From Actinomycetota bacterium (GTDB lineage: Bacteria > Actinomycetota > Acidimicrobiia > Acidimicrobiales > Acidimicrobilacustridaceae), in contig JACPNV010000077.1 in NCBI GenBank assembly GCA_016185305.1, positions 1 to 42,249 on the forward strand: 42,249 nt of DNA. Direction: 5' to 3'. This document shows positions 23,524-33,200 of this stretch, piece after piece; positions within the stretch are counted from its first letter, which is position 1, and every line of letters starts with the position of its first letter. Both the position numbers and the translations under genes were made by a program. The notes under the pieces are model-generated. The model saw only the letters and a program-made list of their open reading frames with translations, did no database searches and was not told the DNA's origin.

Positions 23524-24657
23524 ATGCACCCGAGCACTCGCACCGCACGCGCGCCTGGTCGAGCAGATCCGCAGTTCGGCGGACTCGTCCCGCCGATCTT
23601 CCCGTCCGCGACCTACGTCCGCGACGACGACGGGTCATACCCGGGGGGACACTCGTACTCACGTGATCAGAACCCGACGGGCGAGCCGGCCGAGGCGCTG
23701 CTCGCCGAGCTCGAGGGAGGCGAAGCCGCCTTGCTGTTCAGCTCCGGCATGGCCGCGGCGACCGCATTGCTCGACTCGTTGGAAGCGGGCACGCACGTGG
23801 TCGCACCCCGTCGCATGTATTGGACGATCCGGCGCTGGCTGCACGAGGAGTCGATCCGTGGCCGGCTGCGGCTGACGCTCGTCGACAACGAAGACGTGCG
23901 AGCCTGGGAATCGGCACTCGGCAACGCGGGCCCGCATCTCCTGTGGTTTGAGACACCGTCCAATCCGATGGGCGACATCCTCGACCTCCGCACGCTGTCC
24001 GATCTCGGGCACGCCGAGGGCGCGCTCGTGGTGGCCGACAACACGACGGCGACGCCGGTGCACACCCGTCCGATCGACCACGGTGCAGACGTCGTCTTCC
24101 ACTCCGCGACCAAGCAGTTGAACGGTCATGGCGACGTGCTGGCCGGCGCCCTCGTCACGAAGGTCGTCGACGACGTCTGGACGCGGGTCCGCCACCAGCG
24201 CGGCTACCGCGGCGCGGTGCTCGGCCCGTTCGAGGCATGGCTCCTCCTGCGCGGCATGAAGACGTTGTTCGTCCGCGTGCCGCGAAGCTCTTCGACCGCG
24301 CTCGCGGTGGCGCGAGGGATCGACGGGCATCGCTCGATCGAGCGCGTCCTATACCCCGGGCTGCCGTCGCATCCACAGCACGAGCTCGCCAGCCGGCAGA
24401 TGGACGGCGGTTACGGGATGCTGCTGTCCTTGCGGGTGCGCGGCGGGGAGGGCGCGGCCCGCGCGGTCATGAACGCGCTCGCGCTCTTCGCCGACGCCAC
24501 GTCGCTGGGCAGCACCGAGTCGCTCGTCGAGCACCGCAGCCGGATCGAGGGCGCCGGCACGCCGGTTCCCGCCGACCTCCTCCGCCTGTCCATCGGACTC
24601 GAGCACGCCGACGATCTGCTCGCCGACCTCTACCAGGCCCTCGACCGGGCACCCTGA
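23524..24657 (+). CDS. Cys/Met metabolism PLP enzyme (cystathionine gamma-synthase/lyase-like)
   Basis: About 377 residues. The fold-type I enzyme has LVPPIFPSATYVRDDDGS at its start, SYSRDQNPTGEPAEALLAEL, the cofactor-phosphate region ALLFSSGMAAATALLDSL, FETPSNPMGDI, VVADNTTATPVH with the Asp that pairs with the pyridine ring, and the Schiff-base Lys in VFHSATKQLNGHGDVL. It would work on cystathionine, homocysteine or a related sulfur amino acid. It is somewhat shorter than typical MetB and lacks the usual Gly-rich Tyr segment in full, so the exact reaction is uncertain. Confidence 0.88.
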   Translation: MHPSTRTARAPGRADPQFGGLVPPIFPSATYVRDDDGSYPGGHSYSRDQNPTGEPAEALLAELEGGEAALLFSSGMAAATALLDSLEAGTHVVAPRRMYWTIRRWLHEESIRGRLRLTLVDNEDVRAWESALGNAGPHLLWFETPSNPMGDILDLRTLSDLGHAEGALVVADNTTATPVHTRPIDHGADVVFHSATKQLNGHGDVLAGALVTKVVDDVWTRVRHQRGYRGAVLGPFEAWLLLRGMKTLFVRVPRSSSTALAVARGIDGHRSIERVLYPGLPSHPQHELASRQMDGGYGMLLSLRVRGGEGAARAVMNALALFADATSLGSTESLVEHRSRIEGAGTPVPADLLRLSIGLEHADDLLADLYQALDRAP

Positions 24658-24721
24658 GCGCCCGTGTCGTGCCTCCCGCGTCGCGCCAACCGCATCGAAC
24701 GGCCTGGCCACGTTGTGTAAA

Positions 24722-24736
24722 TGCATTCCATATGCA
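24722..24736. repeat. AT-rich inverted repeat upstream of a membrane protein gene
   Basis: TGCAT and ATGCA flank TCCAT, 8 bp before the hexamer TACCCT. The AT content stands out in this GC-rich window, and the position suits an operator or an upstream promoter element. The arms are only 5 bp. Confidence 0.35.
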
Positions 24737-24744
24737 AGTTCTCT

Positions 24745-24750
24745 TACCCT
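24745..24750 (+). promoter_or_regulatory. -10 hexamer for the small membrane protein
   Basis: TACCCT ends 6 nt before the ATG at 24757 and favours it over the in-frame ATG at 24721, which lies upstream of the hexamer. Confidence 0.55.
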
Positions 24751-24756
24751 GGCCCG

Positions 24757-25440
24757 ATGGCCACGAAGCCCGCGCCATCGCCGCCCGAGCGACCCTCCGC
24801 TGGCGCGACCACGGCACGCCGCCACCTTCCCGTTTGGGCCGTGCTGCTCTGCGTCGTGCTGGCGTTCCGCGCGGCACTGCTCGTCCAGCAAGCCGTCGTG
24901 TTCGCGTCGCTCCGCGCTGCAGGCTGCCCCGAGGTCTCCGTCACCACCGGGCTCTCGACCACGGTCACCGGATTCGACGGCTGCGACGGAGCCGCGGCAG
25001 CCATAGCGGCGGTGATCGGCGTGTTCGGAGCGTTGCTCGTCGCTGTCCCGCTGCTCGTGTGGTTCCGCCGCCTCGATGCTCGTCGCGACGGCGTGCTCCT
25101 GCCGTTCAGCACGCGCCAACGCGCGGCCGGCACGCTCGCCTATCTCCTCGCGCTCGCGGCCGTGGCCGAGTCAGTCGCGGGATCGGTCGTGCTGACGATG
25201 CTCGGCCGCGGCGAGGGAGCAGAAGCGGTGAGCCGCGGCGTGCCACTCCTCGCTCTCGTGGGCGCCGGCCTCGCGGTCATCGCTCTCGCCTACCCGACGC
25301 TTCGGTCGACGGCTCGGCTGTTCGTCGTCGATCTCGTGGGCCACGATCCCGAGCATGTGGGCCTCATGCAGAAGGCCGTGATCGTCAAGCTCACCCTCGG
25401 CGTCGTCGTCATCGCCGCGACTCGGGTTGTCCTGGGCTGA
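24757..25440 (+). CDS. Hypothetical membrane protein, about four helices
   Basis: The 227-residue protein has membrane segments near WAVLLCVVLAFRAALLVQQA, AAIAAVIGVFGALLVAVPLL, AYLLALAAVAESVAGSVVLT and VIVKLTLGVVVIAATRVVLG. The N-terminus is Pro/Ala-rich, and a loop contains two Cys (GCPEVSVTT and FDGCDG) that could form an extracytoplasmic disulfide. I do not recognise the family. It converges on the flippase-like gene with 8 bp between the stops. Confidence 0.7.
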   Translation: MATKPAPSPPERPSAGATTARRHLPVWAVLLCVVLAFRAALLVQQAVVFASLRAAGCPEVSVTTGLSTTVTGFDGCDGAAAAIAAVIGVFGALLVAVPLLVWFRRLDARRDGVLLPFSTRQRAAGTLAYLLALAAVAESVAGSVVLTMLGRGEGAEAVSRGVPLLALVGAGLAVIALAYPTLRSTARLFVVDLVGHDPEHVGLMQKAVIVKLTLGVVVIAATRVVLG

Positions 25441-25448
25441 CGCGGGTC

Positions 25449-27872
25449 TCACAGATACTCCTTCTTTCGCAGCCAGTAGAGCGACGGGTAGCCCCACACT
25501 GGTGCGAGGTAGGCGGTGAAGAGCCGGTAGGTGAGCGCGGCGGCGACCGCTTCAGGCTGCGGGACGCCGAAGCTCGACAGCCCGGCGATGAGCGTCGCTT
25601 CGGTGACGCCCATCCCCCCAGGCACCGGGGCCAGCCCGCCGAGCAGCGATGCCGCGGTGTTGACGAGGAGCAGCGCGGCGAACGAGATGGACTGGCCATA
25701 TGCCGCGAGCGCCGCGCCCAGAGCAAGGGCATACACGATCTGCGCGCCGGCGTTGCCGACGAGCAAGCGGGCGATGCGGCGCGGCTCGCGGGCGAGCCGG
25801 CGGAGGTTGTCGAGCATCGACGTCGCCTGCGGCTTGACCTTGTCGATCACGTTCCGGCGGAAGAGGGGTCGCGCCACGAGCACCCCCACCACCACGCCGA
25901 CCACCACGACCGCGAGCAGCACGACCCACAGCACGGCCGAACCGCTGTCACCCGAACTCGACGATCGGCTCAAGGCCGGCGTCCGCGCGGAGGACACGAA
26001 CGGCAAACACACGAGCACGACGATGAACTGCACGACGAAGTTGGAGAAGCCGACGAGCACACCCGAGCTCACTGCGATCGACGCCGCCAGCCCTCGCCGT
26101 TGGAAGAACCGGATGATCGTCGCCGTCGTCGCGAGCGTGCTACCGATCAAACCCATGAAGGCAAGGCCGTAGTAGAGGATGACCACCGAGCCGAACGGCA
26201 GGGGCTCGGAGACCGAGCCGGTGAGCGCGTACGCCGTGCCCACCGCGGGCAGGAGGCTCAGCAGCACGATGAGCACGACCCACCACCAGTTTGCTGTCGA
26301 GAGGGTCGCCGCGAGATCTCCCGCGCTGGTGATCTGGCCCACGATCAGCCAGAACCCGAACAGCGACATCGCCGCGAACACGACCGTGGTCCACTTGATG
26401 CGGTGCAGCTCGACCAGTTCGGGCTCGTCGACTCCGGCCGCCCGTGAGGCGGCGACTCTCAACTCACCGAGGAAGTGGCGCTGGTGGCGGAGCGCCTGCC
26501 TCGTCGCCGACCCGAGCGCGGCGGGTTGGAGGAACGGCAGTGCGCGCTCGAGCCGTGCCGCTCCGAGCACGTCGGTGGCGCCGGCCACTGCTCGCTCGGG
26601 TCCGACGATCAGCGCGGTCGCGACCAACGCTTCGGCGATGTCTCGCGAGATGAGCTCCTCGGTGGCGGACACGGTCGCCGACCGGAGGTCGCGGATCGCA
26701 ACGACACCATCCACCGTCACGAACAGATGGTCACCATCGAGCGCGCCATGCGCGATGTTCGCGCTGTGCAACCTCCGCACGCTCTCCCACAGCTCTCGAA
26801 GTGTCGCGTCGCTCAGTTGGTCGCCGTCGAGCGCCGACACCCGCGAGCCTTCCGGCACCGTTTCGATCAACAAGGCATCTTCGGTGCTCGACACGTACCC
26901 GGCAGAGAGCACCTTGGGCACCGAGACACCCGATCGCTCAGCCAGCATCGTCACGAACGCTTGGTGCTCGACGAGTTGCATGCGCGAGTAGCCGAGCGAA
27001 CGGCCGACATCGCGGTACCACAGGAAGCGCCAGATTCGTGAGAGCAGTTGCGCGTCGGCGGCATCTCGCCCGTACACGATCAGCGACACCGGCGCACCTT
27101 CACCGTTCGCGGAGCAGGCGGTGAACCGAGCCACGCTCCAGTCCTGGTCGTCGAGCGCCTCGACATCGCCAACCTCGAAGCCCAGCTCGCGCGCATCCAG
27201 CGCGGCGCGCTCGGCGGACGGGAACCCGGTCGGTGAACCGAGCGCGAGGTGCACGGCGGCGACGACTCCCCAGCCGACGACGATCCCCGCAAGCACACCG
27301 AGAAGCCCGGTGCCCTCATGGAAGGCCGTGGCGACGGCGCCCGCGGCGACGAGCCCGTAGACGAGCCGGCGGCTGGCGCGGCCGAGAAAGGGTCCGCCCG
27401 CGCCCGCCGAGGCGACCGCCAGCGCAATCGCGACGACCGGTGGCACGACCGCCAGCGACTGGCTACCGAGATGGAGGCGGGACAGGTACGCCCCCATGCT
27501 CTGCTGCACGAGGTAGACGACGACCAGCGTCACCAAAACGCTGATCGACACGTCGAGCAGCATGCGCGCCCGTCTGCCAGCGATCGCGACGAGCAGCACG
27601 ATCGCCGCCACACCGAGCGTGCCGGACACGCGAACGGCGTTGACCAGCCATTGAACATCGGTGGGTGGCGTCGGCAAGGTGATCAGCGGGTACGAGCCGG
27701 ACACTTCGTCCTGGGCGCGCACGGCATTGCCGACCCGGCTGAGGACGATCAGCCCGAGGCAGGCGAACAACGCGAGCACGACACGCGTCGCGTCCCCGGC
27801 TCGCCGGACCGTGCGAACCCGGGCGACGAGGCCGAACACTTCGCTCGGTCGAGCGTGCAAGCCTCGGTCCAC
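25449..27872 (-). CDS. Flippase-like membrane protein with internal kinase-like domain
   Basis: The 807-residue protein has three parts. About six or seven helices form the N-terminal third. A kinase-like domain of about 220 residues follows (VSLIVYGRDAADAQLLSRIW, then LLIETVPEGSRVSALDG). The C-terminal 300 residues match the lysylphosphatidylglycerol synthetase membrane region (UPF0104/YbhN type), ending LAPVPGGMGVTEATLIAGLS. In the kinase part the catalytic loop reads HGALDGDHLFV at residues 375-385 and DFG becomes RDL, so catalysis is doubtful. A role in moving or modifying membrane lipids is plausible. The GTG at 27872 is preferred to a TTG two codons earlier because TAGCGT lies 6 nt before it. 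Confidence 0.85.
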   Translation of the reverse strand: MDRGLHARPSEVFGLVARVRTVRRAGDATRVVLALFACLGLIVLSRVGNAVRAQDEVSGSYPLITLPTPPTDVQWLVNAVRVSGTLGVAAIVLLVAIAGRRARMLLDVSISVLVTLVVVYLVQQSMGAYLSRLHLGSQSLAVVPPVVAIALAVASAGAGGPFLGRASRRLVYGLVAAGAVATAFHEGTGLLGVLAGIVVGWGVVAAVHLALGSPTGFPSAERAALDARELGFEVGDVEALDDQDWSVARFTACSANGEGAPVSLIVYGRDAADAQLLSRIWRFLWYRDVGRSLGYSRMQLVEHQAFVTMLAERSGVSVPKVLSAGYVSSTEDALLIETVPEGSRVSALDGDQLSDATLRELWESVRRLHSANIAHGALDGDHLFVTVDGVVAIRDLRSATVSATEELISRDIAEALVATALIVGPERAVAGATDVLGAARLERALPFLQPAALGSATRQALRHQRHFLGELRVAASRAAGVDEPELVELHRIKWTTVVFAAMSLFGFWLIVGQITSAGDLAATLSTANWWWVVLIVLLSLLPAVGTAYALTGSVSEPLPFGSVVILYYGLAFMGLIGSTLATTATIIRFFQRRGLAASIAVSSGVLVGFSNFVVQFIVVLVCLPFVSSARTPALSRSSSSGDSGSAVLWVVLLAVVVVGVVVGVLVARPLFRRNVIDKVKPQATSMLDNLRRLAREPRRIARLLVGNAGAQIVYALALGAALAAYGQSISFAALLLVNTAASLLGGLAPVPGGMGVTEATLIAGLSSFGVPQPEAVAAALTYRLFTAYLAPVWGYPSLYWLRKKEYL

Positions 27873-27878
27873 GCGCAA

Positions 27879-27884
27879 ACGCTA
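27879..27884 (-). promoter_or_regulatory. -10 hexamer for the flippase-like gene
   Basis: TAGCGT on the minus strand ends 6 nt before the GTG at 27872. An identical hexamer on the plus strand serves the divergent ppk2 gene, with 32 bp between the two boxes. Confidence 0.55.
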
Positions 27885-27916
27885 CGTGCCCCGGAGCGCA
27901 CGATCGTGGAAGTCGG

Positions 27917-27922
27917 TAGCGT
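27917..27922 (+). promoter_or_regulatory. -10 hexamer for ppk2
   Basis: TAGCGT ends 7 nt before the ATG at 27930. With the matching minus-strand box it forms a compact divergent promoter pair. Confidence 0.55.
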
Positions 27923-27929
27923 GCGCCCG

Positions 27930-28727
27930 ATGACACCCGACCGAAAGGCGCGGAAGCGACTGTCGAACACGCTCTATGAAAGCGAGCTCGCGAGGCTCCA
28001 GCGCGAGCTCGTGAAGCTCCAGGAGTGGGTTCGCCACGAGGGCTTGAAGATCTGCGTCCTGTTCGAGGGCCGTGACGCCGCGGGCAAGGGCGGTGTCATC
28101 AAGCGCATCGCGGAGCGGACCAATCCTCGCGTCGTCCGGATCGTCGCGCTCGGCACGCCGACGGAGAAGGAGAAGACGCAGTGGTACTTCCAGCGCTACG
28201 TCCCGCACCTACCGTCGGGGGGCGAGATCGTGCTGTTCGACCGGAGCTGGTACAACCGGGCCGGCGTCGAGCGGGTGATGGGCTTCTGCACCGACGACGA
28301 GTACGAAGAGTTCCTGCGCGCCGCACCCGAGTTCGAACGCATGCTCATCCGCTCGGGCATCATCCTCGTCAAGTACTGGTTCTCCGTGAGCGACGAGGAG
28401 CAAGAACGCCGGTTCCAGGCCCGCATCAACGACTCGCAGAAGCGGTGGAAGCTCAGCCCGATGGATCTCGAGTCCCGTGCCCGCTGGGTCGACTACTCGC
28501 GCGCCAAAGACATGATGTTCCGCTACACCGACACGAAGTGGTCGCCATGGTGGGTGGTCGATGCCGACAACAAGAAGCGGGCTCGCCTCAACTGCATCGC
28601 CCACCTGCTATCACAGGTCGAGTACCAGGACCTGACCTCGGGTCCCATCGAGTTGCCTCCCCGCCAGGCGGACGACTACGTCCGGCCCCCGCAGTACGAG
28701 CAGACGTTCGTGCCGCAGATCTATTGA
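27930..28727 (+). CDS. ppk2: Polyphosphate kinase 2
   Basis: The 265-residue single-domain PPK2 transfers phosphate between polyphosphate and a nucleoside mono- or diphosphate. Walker A is FEGRDAAGKGG (Lys 53) and Walker B is VLFDRSWYNRAGVERVMGF. The lid region TPTEKEKTQWYFQRYVPHLP and KRWKLSPMDLESRARWVDYS are typical of the family, as is SPWWVVDADNKKRARLNCI. The preferred nucleotide cannot be read by eye. The gene is divergent from the flippase-like gene. Confidence 0.96.
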   Translation: MTPDRKARKRLSNTLYESELARLQRELVKLQEWVRHEGLKICVLFEGRDAAGKGGVIKRIAERTNPRVVRIVALGTPTEKEKTQWYFQRYVPHLPSGGEIVLFDRSWYNRAGVERVMGFCTDDEYEEFLRAAPEFERMLIRSGIILVKYWFSVSDEEQERRFQARINDSQKRWKLSPMDLESRARWVDYSRAKDMMFRYTDTKWSPWWVVDADNKKRARLNCIAHLLSQVEYQDLTSGPIELPPRQADDYVRPPQYEQTFVPQIY

Positions 28728-28739
28728 TCGAGCGCTCGA
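28728..28739. repeat. 12-bp perfect palindrome after ppk2
   Basis: TCGAGCGCTCGA directly follows the ppk2 stop codon. It could act as a short terminator stem or a protein site. No T-run is present. Confidence 0.35.
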
Positions 28740-28790
28740 GAAGCAACCAGAGATGGCCCACCGGCTGAGCTTACGGATCGACCACACGCC

Positions 28791-28796
28791 AGGAGG
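28791..28796 (+). promoter_or_regulatory. Shine-Dalgarno site of the SDR gene
   Basis: AGGAGG lies 6 nt before the ATG at 28803, a clear led start that contrasts with the leaderless pattern around it. Confidence 0.8.
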
Positions 28797-28802
28797 ATCG
28801 CT

Positions 28803-29750
28803 ATGCCCGACGCCACGGACTACCAGGTGCCCGACCAGTCGGGCCGCACCGCGCTGATCACCGGCGCCAACAGCGGGATCGGTTTCGAGGCGTCGAAGCG
28901 CCTGGCGCAGGCGGGCGCGCAGGTGCTGCTCGCCTGCCGCAACCCTGACAAGGCCGCCGACGCGCTCTCGGCCGTACGCGCAGCCGCACCCGGGGCGAGC
29001 GTTGACGTCCTCGCTCTGGATCTCTCGTCTCTCGAGTCGGTGCGCGAGGCCGCCGAGAAGGTGCATGCCGACCATGAGCGTCTCGACCTGCTGGTCAACA
29101 ACGCGGGGGTGATGGCGATCCCACGCGAAGAGACGGTCGACGGCTTCGAGCGGCAGTTCGGAACCAACCACCTCGGCCACTTCGCGCTCACCGGCCAGTT
29201 GATCGATCTGGTGCTCGCTGCACCCGAGAGCCGTGTCGTCACCATCTCGAGCGGCGCGCACAAGGCCGGGCGCATCGACTTCGACGACCTGCAAGGCGAG
29301 AAGCGCTATCGCAAATGGGGCGCCTACGGGCAGAGCAAGCTCGCCAACCTGCTGTTCGCCTACGAGTTGCAGCGCCGGTTGACCGAGGCCGGCTCGTCGA
29401 CGCTGTCGGTCGCCGCCCATCCGGGATGGTCGGCGACCAACCTGCAGACGAGCGGCCGCGGCGTCACCGGGGGGCCGATGCTGTTCTTCACCAACCTCGC
29501 CAACCGGATCATGGGCCAGCCGGCGTCGATGGGCGCGCTTCCGACCCTTCATGCCGCGACCTCACCGGATGCCGAGCCCGGCGGGTACTACGGGCCTGAT
29601 GGCTTCCAGGAAGGCAGAGGGTTTCCCACGAAGGTGGCGTCGAACGACCGGTCGCGCAGCGAGGCCGACGCCCGCCGGCTGTGGGAGGAGTCCGAGCGGC
29701 TGACCGGCGTCACGTACGACCTGAACGGGCCGCACCGACCGAGCGGGTGA
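28803..29750 (+). CDS. Short-chain dehydrogenase/reductase
   Basis: The 315-residue NAD(P)-dependent oxidoreductase has the Rossmann motif TGANSGIG (from residue 20), LLVNNAGVM, the catalytic Ser in VVTISSGAHKAG and YGQSKLANLLF with Tyr and Lys. It resembles the retinol-dehydrogenase/protochlorophyllide-reductase-like group, judging by FGTNHLGHFALTGQLIDLV and AAHPGWSATNLQ. The substrate is unknown, possibly a lipid alcohol or ketone. It is the last ordinary chromosomal gene before the accessory region. Confidence 0.95.
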   Translation: MPDATDYQVPDQSGRTALITGANSGIGFEASKRLAQAGAQVLLACRNPDKAADALSAVRAAAPGASVDVLALDLSSLESVREAAEKVHADHERLDLLVNNAGVMAIPREETVDGFERQFGTNHLGHFALTGQLIDLVLAAPESRVVTISSGAHKAGRIDFDDLQGEKRYRKWGAYGQSKLANLLFAYELQRRLTEAGSSTLSVAAHPGWSATNLQTSGRGVTGGPMLFFTNLANRIMGQPASMGALPTLHAATSPDAEPGGYYGPDGFQEGRGFPTKVASNDRSRSEADARRLWEESERLTGVTYDLNGPHRPSG

Positions 29751-29781
29751 TCGTTGAACGTCCCGGCGGCTGCGCAACCAG

Positions 29782-30239
29782 TCACAGATCGGCGCGCTCA
29801 CCCGCATCTCCCGAGCCCTCGTGTTCCAACGCCCAGCCGGCCGGATCAGCCTTTCGGCGGCTCGAGCCCGTCGTTGGTCGGCGTCGAGTCGGGAGTACGC
29901 GACTTCGAGGCAGCGGACATCGCGGTCGGCGAGGGTGCCGCCGGACTGTTGCCGAGCGCTCTCGGCGAACAATGGTGCGGAGCGAATGGCATCGGCGCAT
30001 GACTGGCCGAGCTTGCCGAGCTCGGCATCGTCGCCCGAGCCTGGGATCACGCCGGCGCGTGCGCGGCTGACGAGGTCGGGACGAGCTGCGAGTTGGTCGA
30101 TGAGGCATTGGCGCTCTGGATCCGTCAGCGCGAACCGATCGGCGACGGCGGCGACGATCGCGCCGGCCACGGCCGTGCTGTCATCCGATGACGGCGTCGG
30201 CACCTTGATCTGGGCGAGCGTCGTGGAAGGAAGTCTCAC
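29782..30239 (-). pseudogene. Hypothetical gene, apparently frameshifted near its 3' end
   Basis: From the GTG at 30239 (GAGGT lies 4 nt upstream) this strand encodes a well-formed coding stretch, about 130 residues, including ALTDPERQCLIDQLAARPDL and DVRCLEVAYSRLDADQ, two weakly similar Cys-containing segments. Near 29845 the frame turns Arg-rich and runs antisense into the SDR gene to 29562. Shifting frame at the same point gives an acidic tail (GWALEHEGSGDAGERADL) ending at 29782. A single-base indel in a CCGGCCGGC run would explain this. Family not recognised. It is divergent from the RHS gene. Confidence 0.55.
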
Positions 30240-30276
30240 CGTTACCTCGTCTGGGGGAAGCGAGATCGAGGTCTTT

Positions 30277-30281
30277 GGAGG
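30277..30281 (+). promoter_or_regulatory. Shine-Dalgarno site of the RHS gene
   Basis: GGAGG lies 6 nt before a TTG at 30288 and 9 nt before the GTG at 30291. GTG is taken as the more usual codon; the two differ by one residue. Confidence 0.6.
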
Positions 30282-30290
30282 ATTGGGTTG

Positions 30291-33200
30291 GTGTCGGACG
30301 GTATTCCTCGAAAGCGCCCCGGGTCGGCGAGGAGCGGGACGCGATGGCCAGCCGAGTTGCTTGTCGGTCTGCTGGTGGTGTCGGTGTTGGTCGTGCTCGG
30401 CCCTGGTCGTGAAGCGGGGCCGGCGTGGGCGCAGTCGTGCCCGGACACGACGTTGAGCTACACGATGCCCGGCGCGGAGGTGTCGACGAGCTTGTTCGTC
30501 CCCGCGGGCACCTCGTTGTCAGCGTTCGCTACCGGCTCGGGGCCGGTGGACGCAGGATTCACCGCGGCCGTGCAGGAGACCGCGGGCGTGGACGCGTGGC
30601 AGTGGTCCTATCCCGATCACATCATCATCTTGCCGTGGAACATCACCGATCGACAGTTGCTGCTCCCGAGTGGTCCCGACTACTCCGGTCGAGGCACCAC
30701 GGTCAGGTTGGTTGTGCGGAACCAGAGTGGCTACACGGGTTCGGGCACGGTGTCGGTTCGGTTCCGTCTCAGTTCACCCGATCCGAACTGTGGGTCGAGC
30801 CTGCCGGACGCGAACGTGTTCAACCTGCAGGGGTCACGGCCGGTGATCGGCGCGGCGGGCCACCCGGTGAACACCGCGAGCGGATCGTTCTTCCACGAGC
30901 AGAGCGACGCGCCGGCTCCGGCGGGGGTGTATGGGCTCGGGCTCAGCCGTACGTACAACAGTTCCGACGACCTCGACAAGCCGGTAGCCGTGCCGGGCGC
31001 ATCGCCGGGGCGCTATGGCCTCTTCGGTCCGCAGTGGACATCCAATGTGGACGTCTCAGTGCGCTCGTTGGATTCGACGTCGAACCCCTTCGGGACGTCA
31101 GTGGGCGTCGAGTTGCGGTTCGGGGACGGTCGGCGAGTGGTCATCCCGCGAACGGGTTCGACATGGTCGCCGCCACCGGAGTTGTTCGCGACGTTCGTGT
31201 GGGATGGGGCGGCGTCGGTGTTCCGTCTGCGTTTGTCGACGGGGGAAGAGTGGGCGTTCAATGCGGCGGGTCGGTTGTCGTCGATGGACAGCGGTCGCGG
31301 TCAGTCGGTGCGGGCGTGTCCGGCGACAGGAACCATCTCGTCGCTGCGTGCCAATGCTGGGGACTGCGTGGCGACGCCGCAGTGGCAGGTCACGCTGACC
31401 GACTCGAACAGCGACGGACTTGTCGACCAAGCAGCTTTCGCGGATGGTTCGAAGGTGGACTACACCTATGCCGTGGTGGCCGGCTTGGCGCGGTTGGCGA
31501 CGGTGTCGACCCGATACAGGTCGGGGGAGACCCCGGGCAAGTGGACGTTCACCTACGACGGGGCGACCGGTTTGATGACGCAGATTGCACGGAAGGTCAC
31601 GGGGGCGGGCGACGCCGATCCGCACCCCGACGTGGTCGAGGTCGCGAACCACTACGACGCCTCTCGCCGCGTCGACTACCAGAGCCTCGAGTCGGGCGAT
31701 CATGTGACGTTCGCGTACGCAGGGTTGGCGGGGTCCCCGCCGCGGAGGACCACGACGGTTACCTACTGCACGTCGTGGGACTCGAGCACCGGAGCGTGCA
31801 ATGCCGGCTCGGCGAACGAGGTGTTCGTCTACGCGCACGACGACAAGGGCATCCTTTTGGAGATGACCGACTCCACGCCGAGCGGCGGGAAGCAGATCAA
31901 GAAGGCGTGGACCAACGAGGAGCTCACCCAGTTCAACTCGCGCCGCAACGCCCAATCGACCGCGACCTATGACCCGGGCCCGGGTCGGCTCACGCAGTGG
32001 AGCCTTCCCAGTCCCACCACCGGGGGTGCGACGTCTGGTGCGGAGAGCTTCACCTACTGCGGATCGGGTTTCACCGCGGATGACGCGCGCCCGAAGACGG
32101 CGACCAACGCGGCGGGAGAGGTGACGACGTACTACTACGGCGCCAATCCCGATACTGACCCTCAATGCCAGGCGTCAGCGAGTGGCGGCGGTCTGTTCGC
32201 GTCGAAGATCGTCGACAACAACGGCCAGGCGAACAGGTACACCTACACGACGGGTGGTCTGGTCGCCTCGGTGACCGACGCCGACGGCATCAAGACCACG
32301 AACGCGTGGGACACCGGTCGGCGGTTGTTGTTGGCGACCACGGTCGGGCAGACCTCGGGGAACCGCAGCACCTACTTCGGGTACGACGCCATGGGTCGCC
32401 AGATCGTCACCCGGACCGGGACTGGCGACGAGACGTGGACGACCTATTTCGGGTCTGGTCAGGTCGCCAGCCAGGTCGGCCCGGTCCCGGGCCCGGCGCG
32501 GGCGTGCTCGGCGACGGCGGGATGCAACTTTCCGGCCGTCCCGGATGTGACCGGTCCGACGTCGGCGTCGACCTATTTCTTGGACAGCACGCTGCGCTCG
32601 CGGACCGATCAGGAGGGCAAGGTCTCCGACTTCGATCGCCGGTACAAGAACGGCGCCGCCGATTGTGCCGGCGCGGCGCCGGGCTGTGTCCGGCAGGAGA
32701 CCGAGAAGGGCCCCAAGTTCTCTGGCACCGACACCCGTCGCATGACGACCGTGCGGCAGTATGACGCGGTGGGCCGGCTCCAGTTCGAAAAGGTCGGTGA
32801 CCCGACCGTGAGCGGGGGAAGCGAGGTCGCGACCACGGCTTACACCTACACCCAGCTCGGGCGGCCTGATGTGGTGACCGGCCCGACCGGTATCCAGACC
32901 AAGTACTTCTATGACGGTGACGGCAACGTGACCAAGACCGCTATCGGGGCCGGCGCGTCTGATGGGCACGCGTCGTTCTCCGAGTTCGATCTGCGGGGAC
33001 GGGTCACGCGCACCGCGGGCGCGGCCGGCGACGTGGACGAGACCGGCCAGTCGGCCCGGGCATGCACCGCGTACACCTATGACCAGCTCGGTCGGGTGAT
33101 CGAACAGGATCAAGGCGTGTTCAACACCAGCGGGCCGGGTTGTGTAGCCACGCCGCGCACCAAGCTGCTGCGCACGTGGTTCCACTACGACAAGGCCGGC

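Noticed and set aside
24237..26447. An open plus-strand frame of 736 codons
   Set aside because: It overlaps the Cys/Met enzyme and membrane protein genes out of frame and is antisense to the flippase-like gene; its product is low-complexity Arg/His-rich.
30425..31972. A 515-codon frame within the RHS gene
   Set aside because: The RHS frame has a signal peptide and YD repeats through this stretch, and the alternative product is Arg/Gly-rich shadow sequence.
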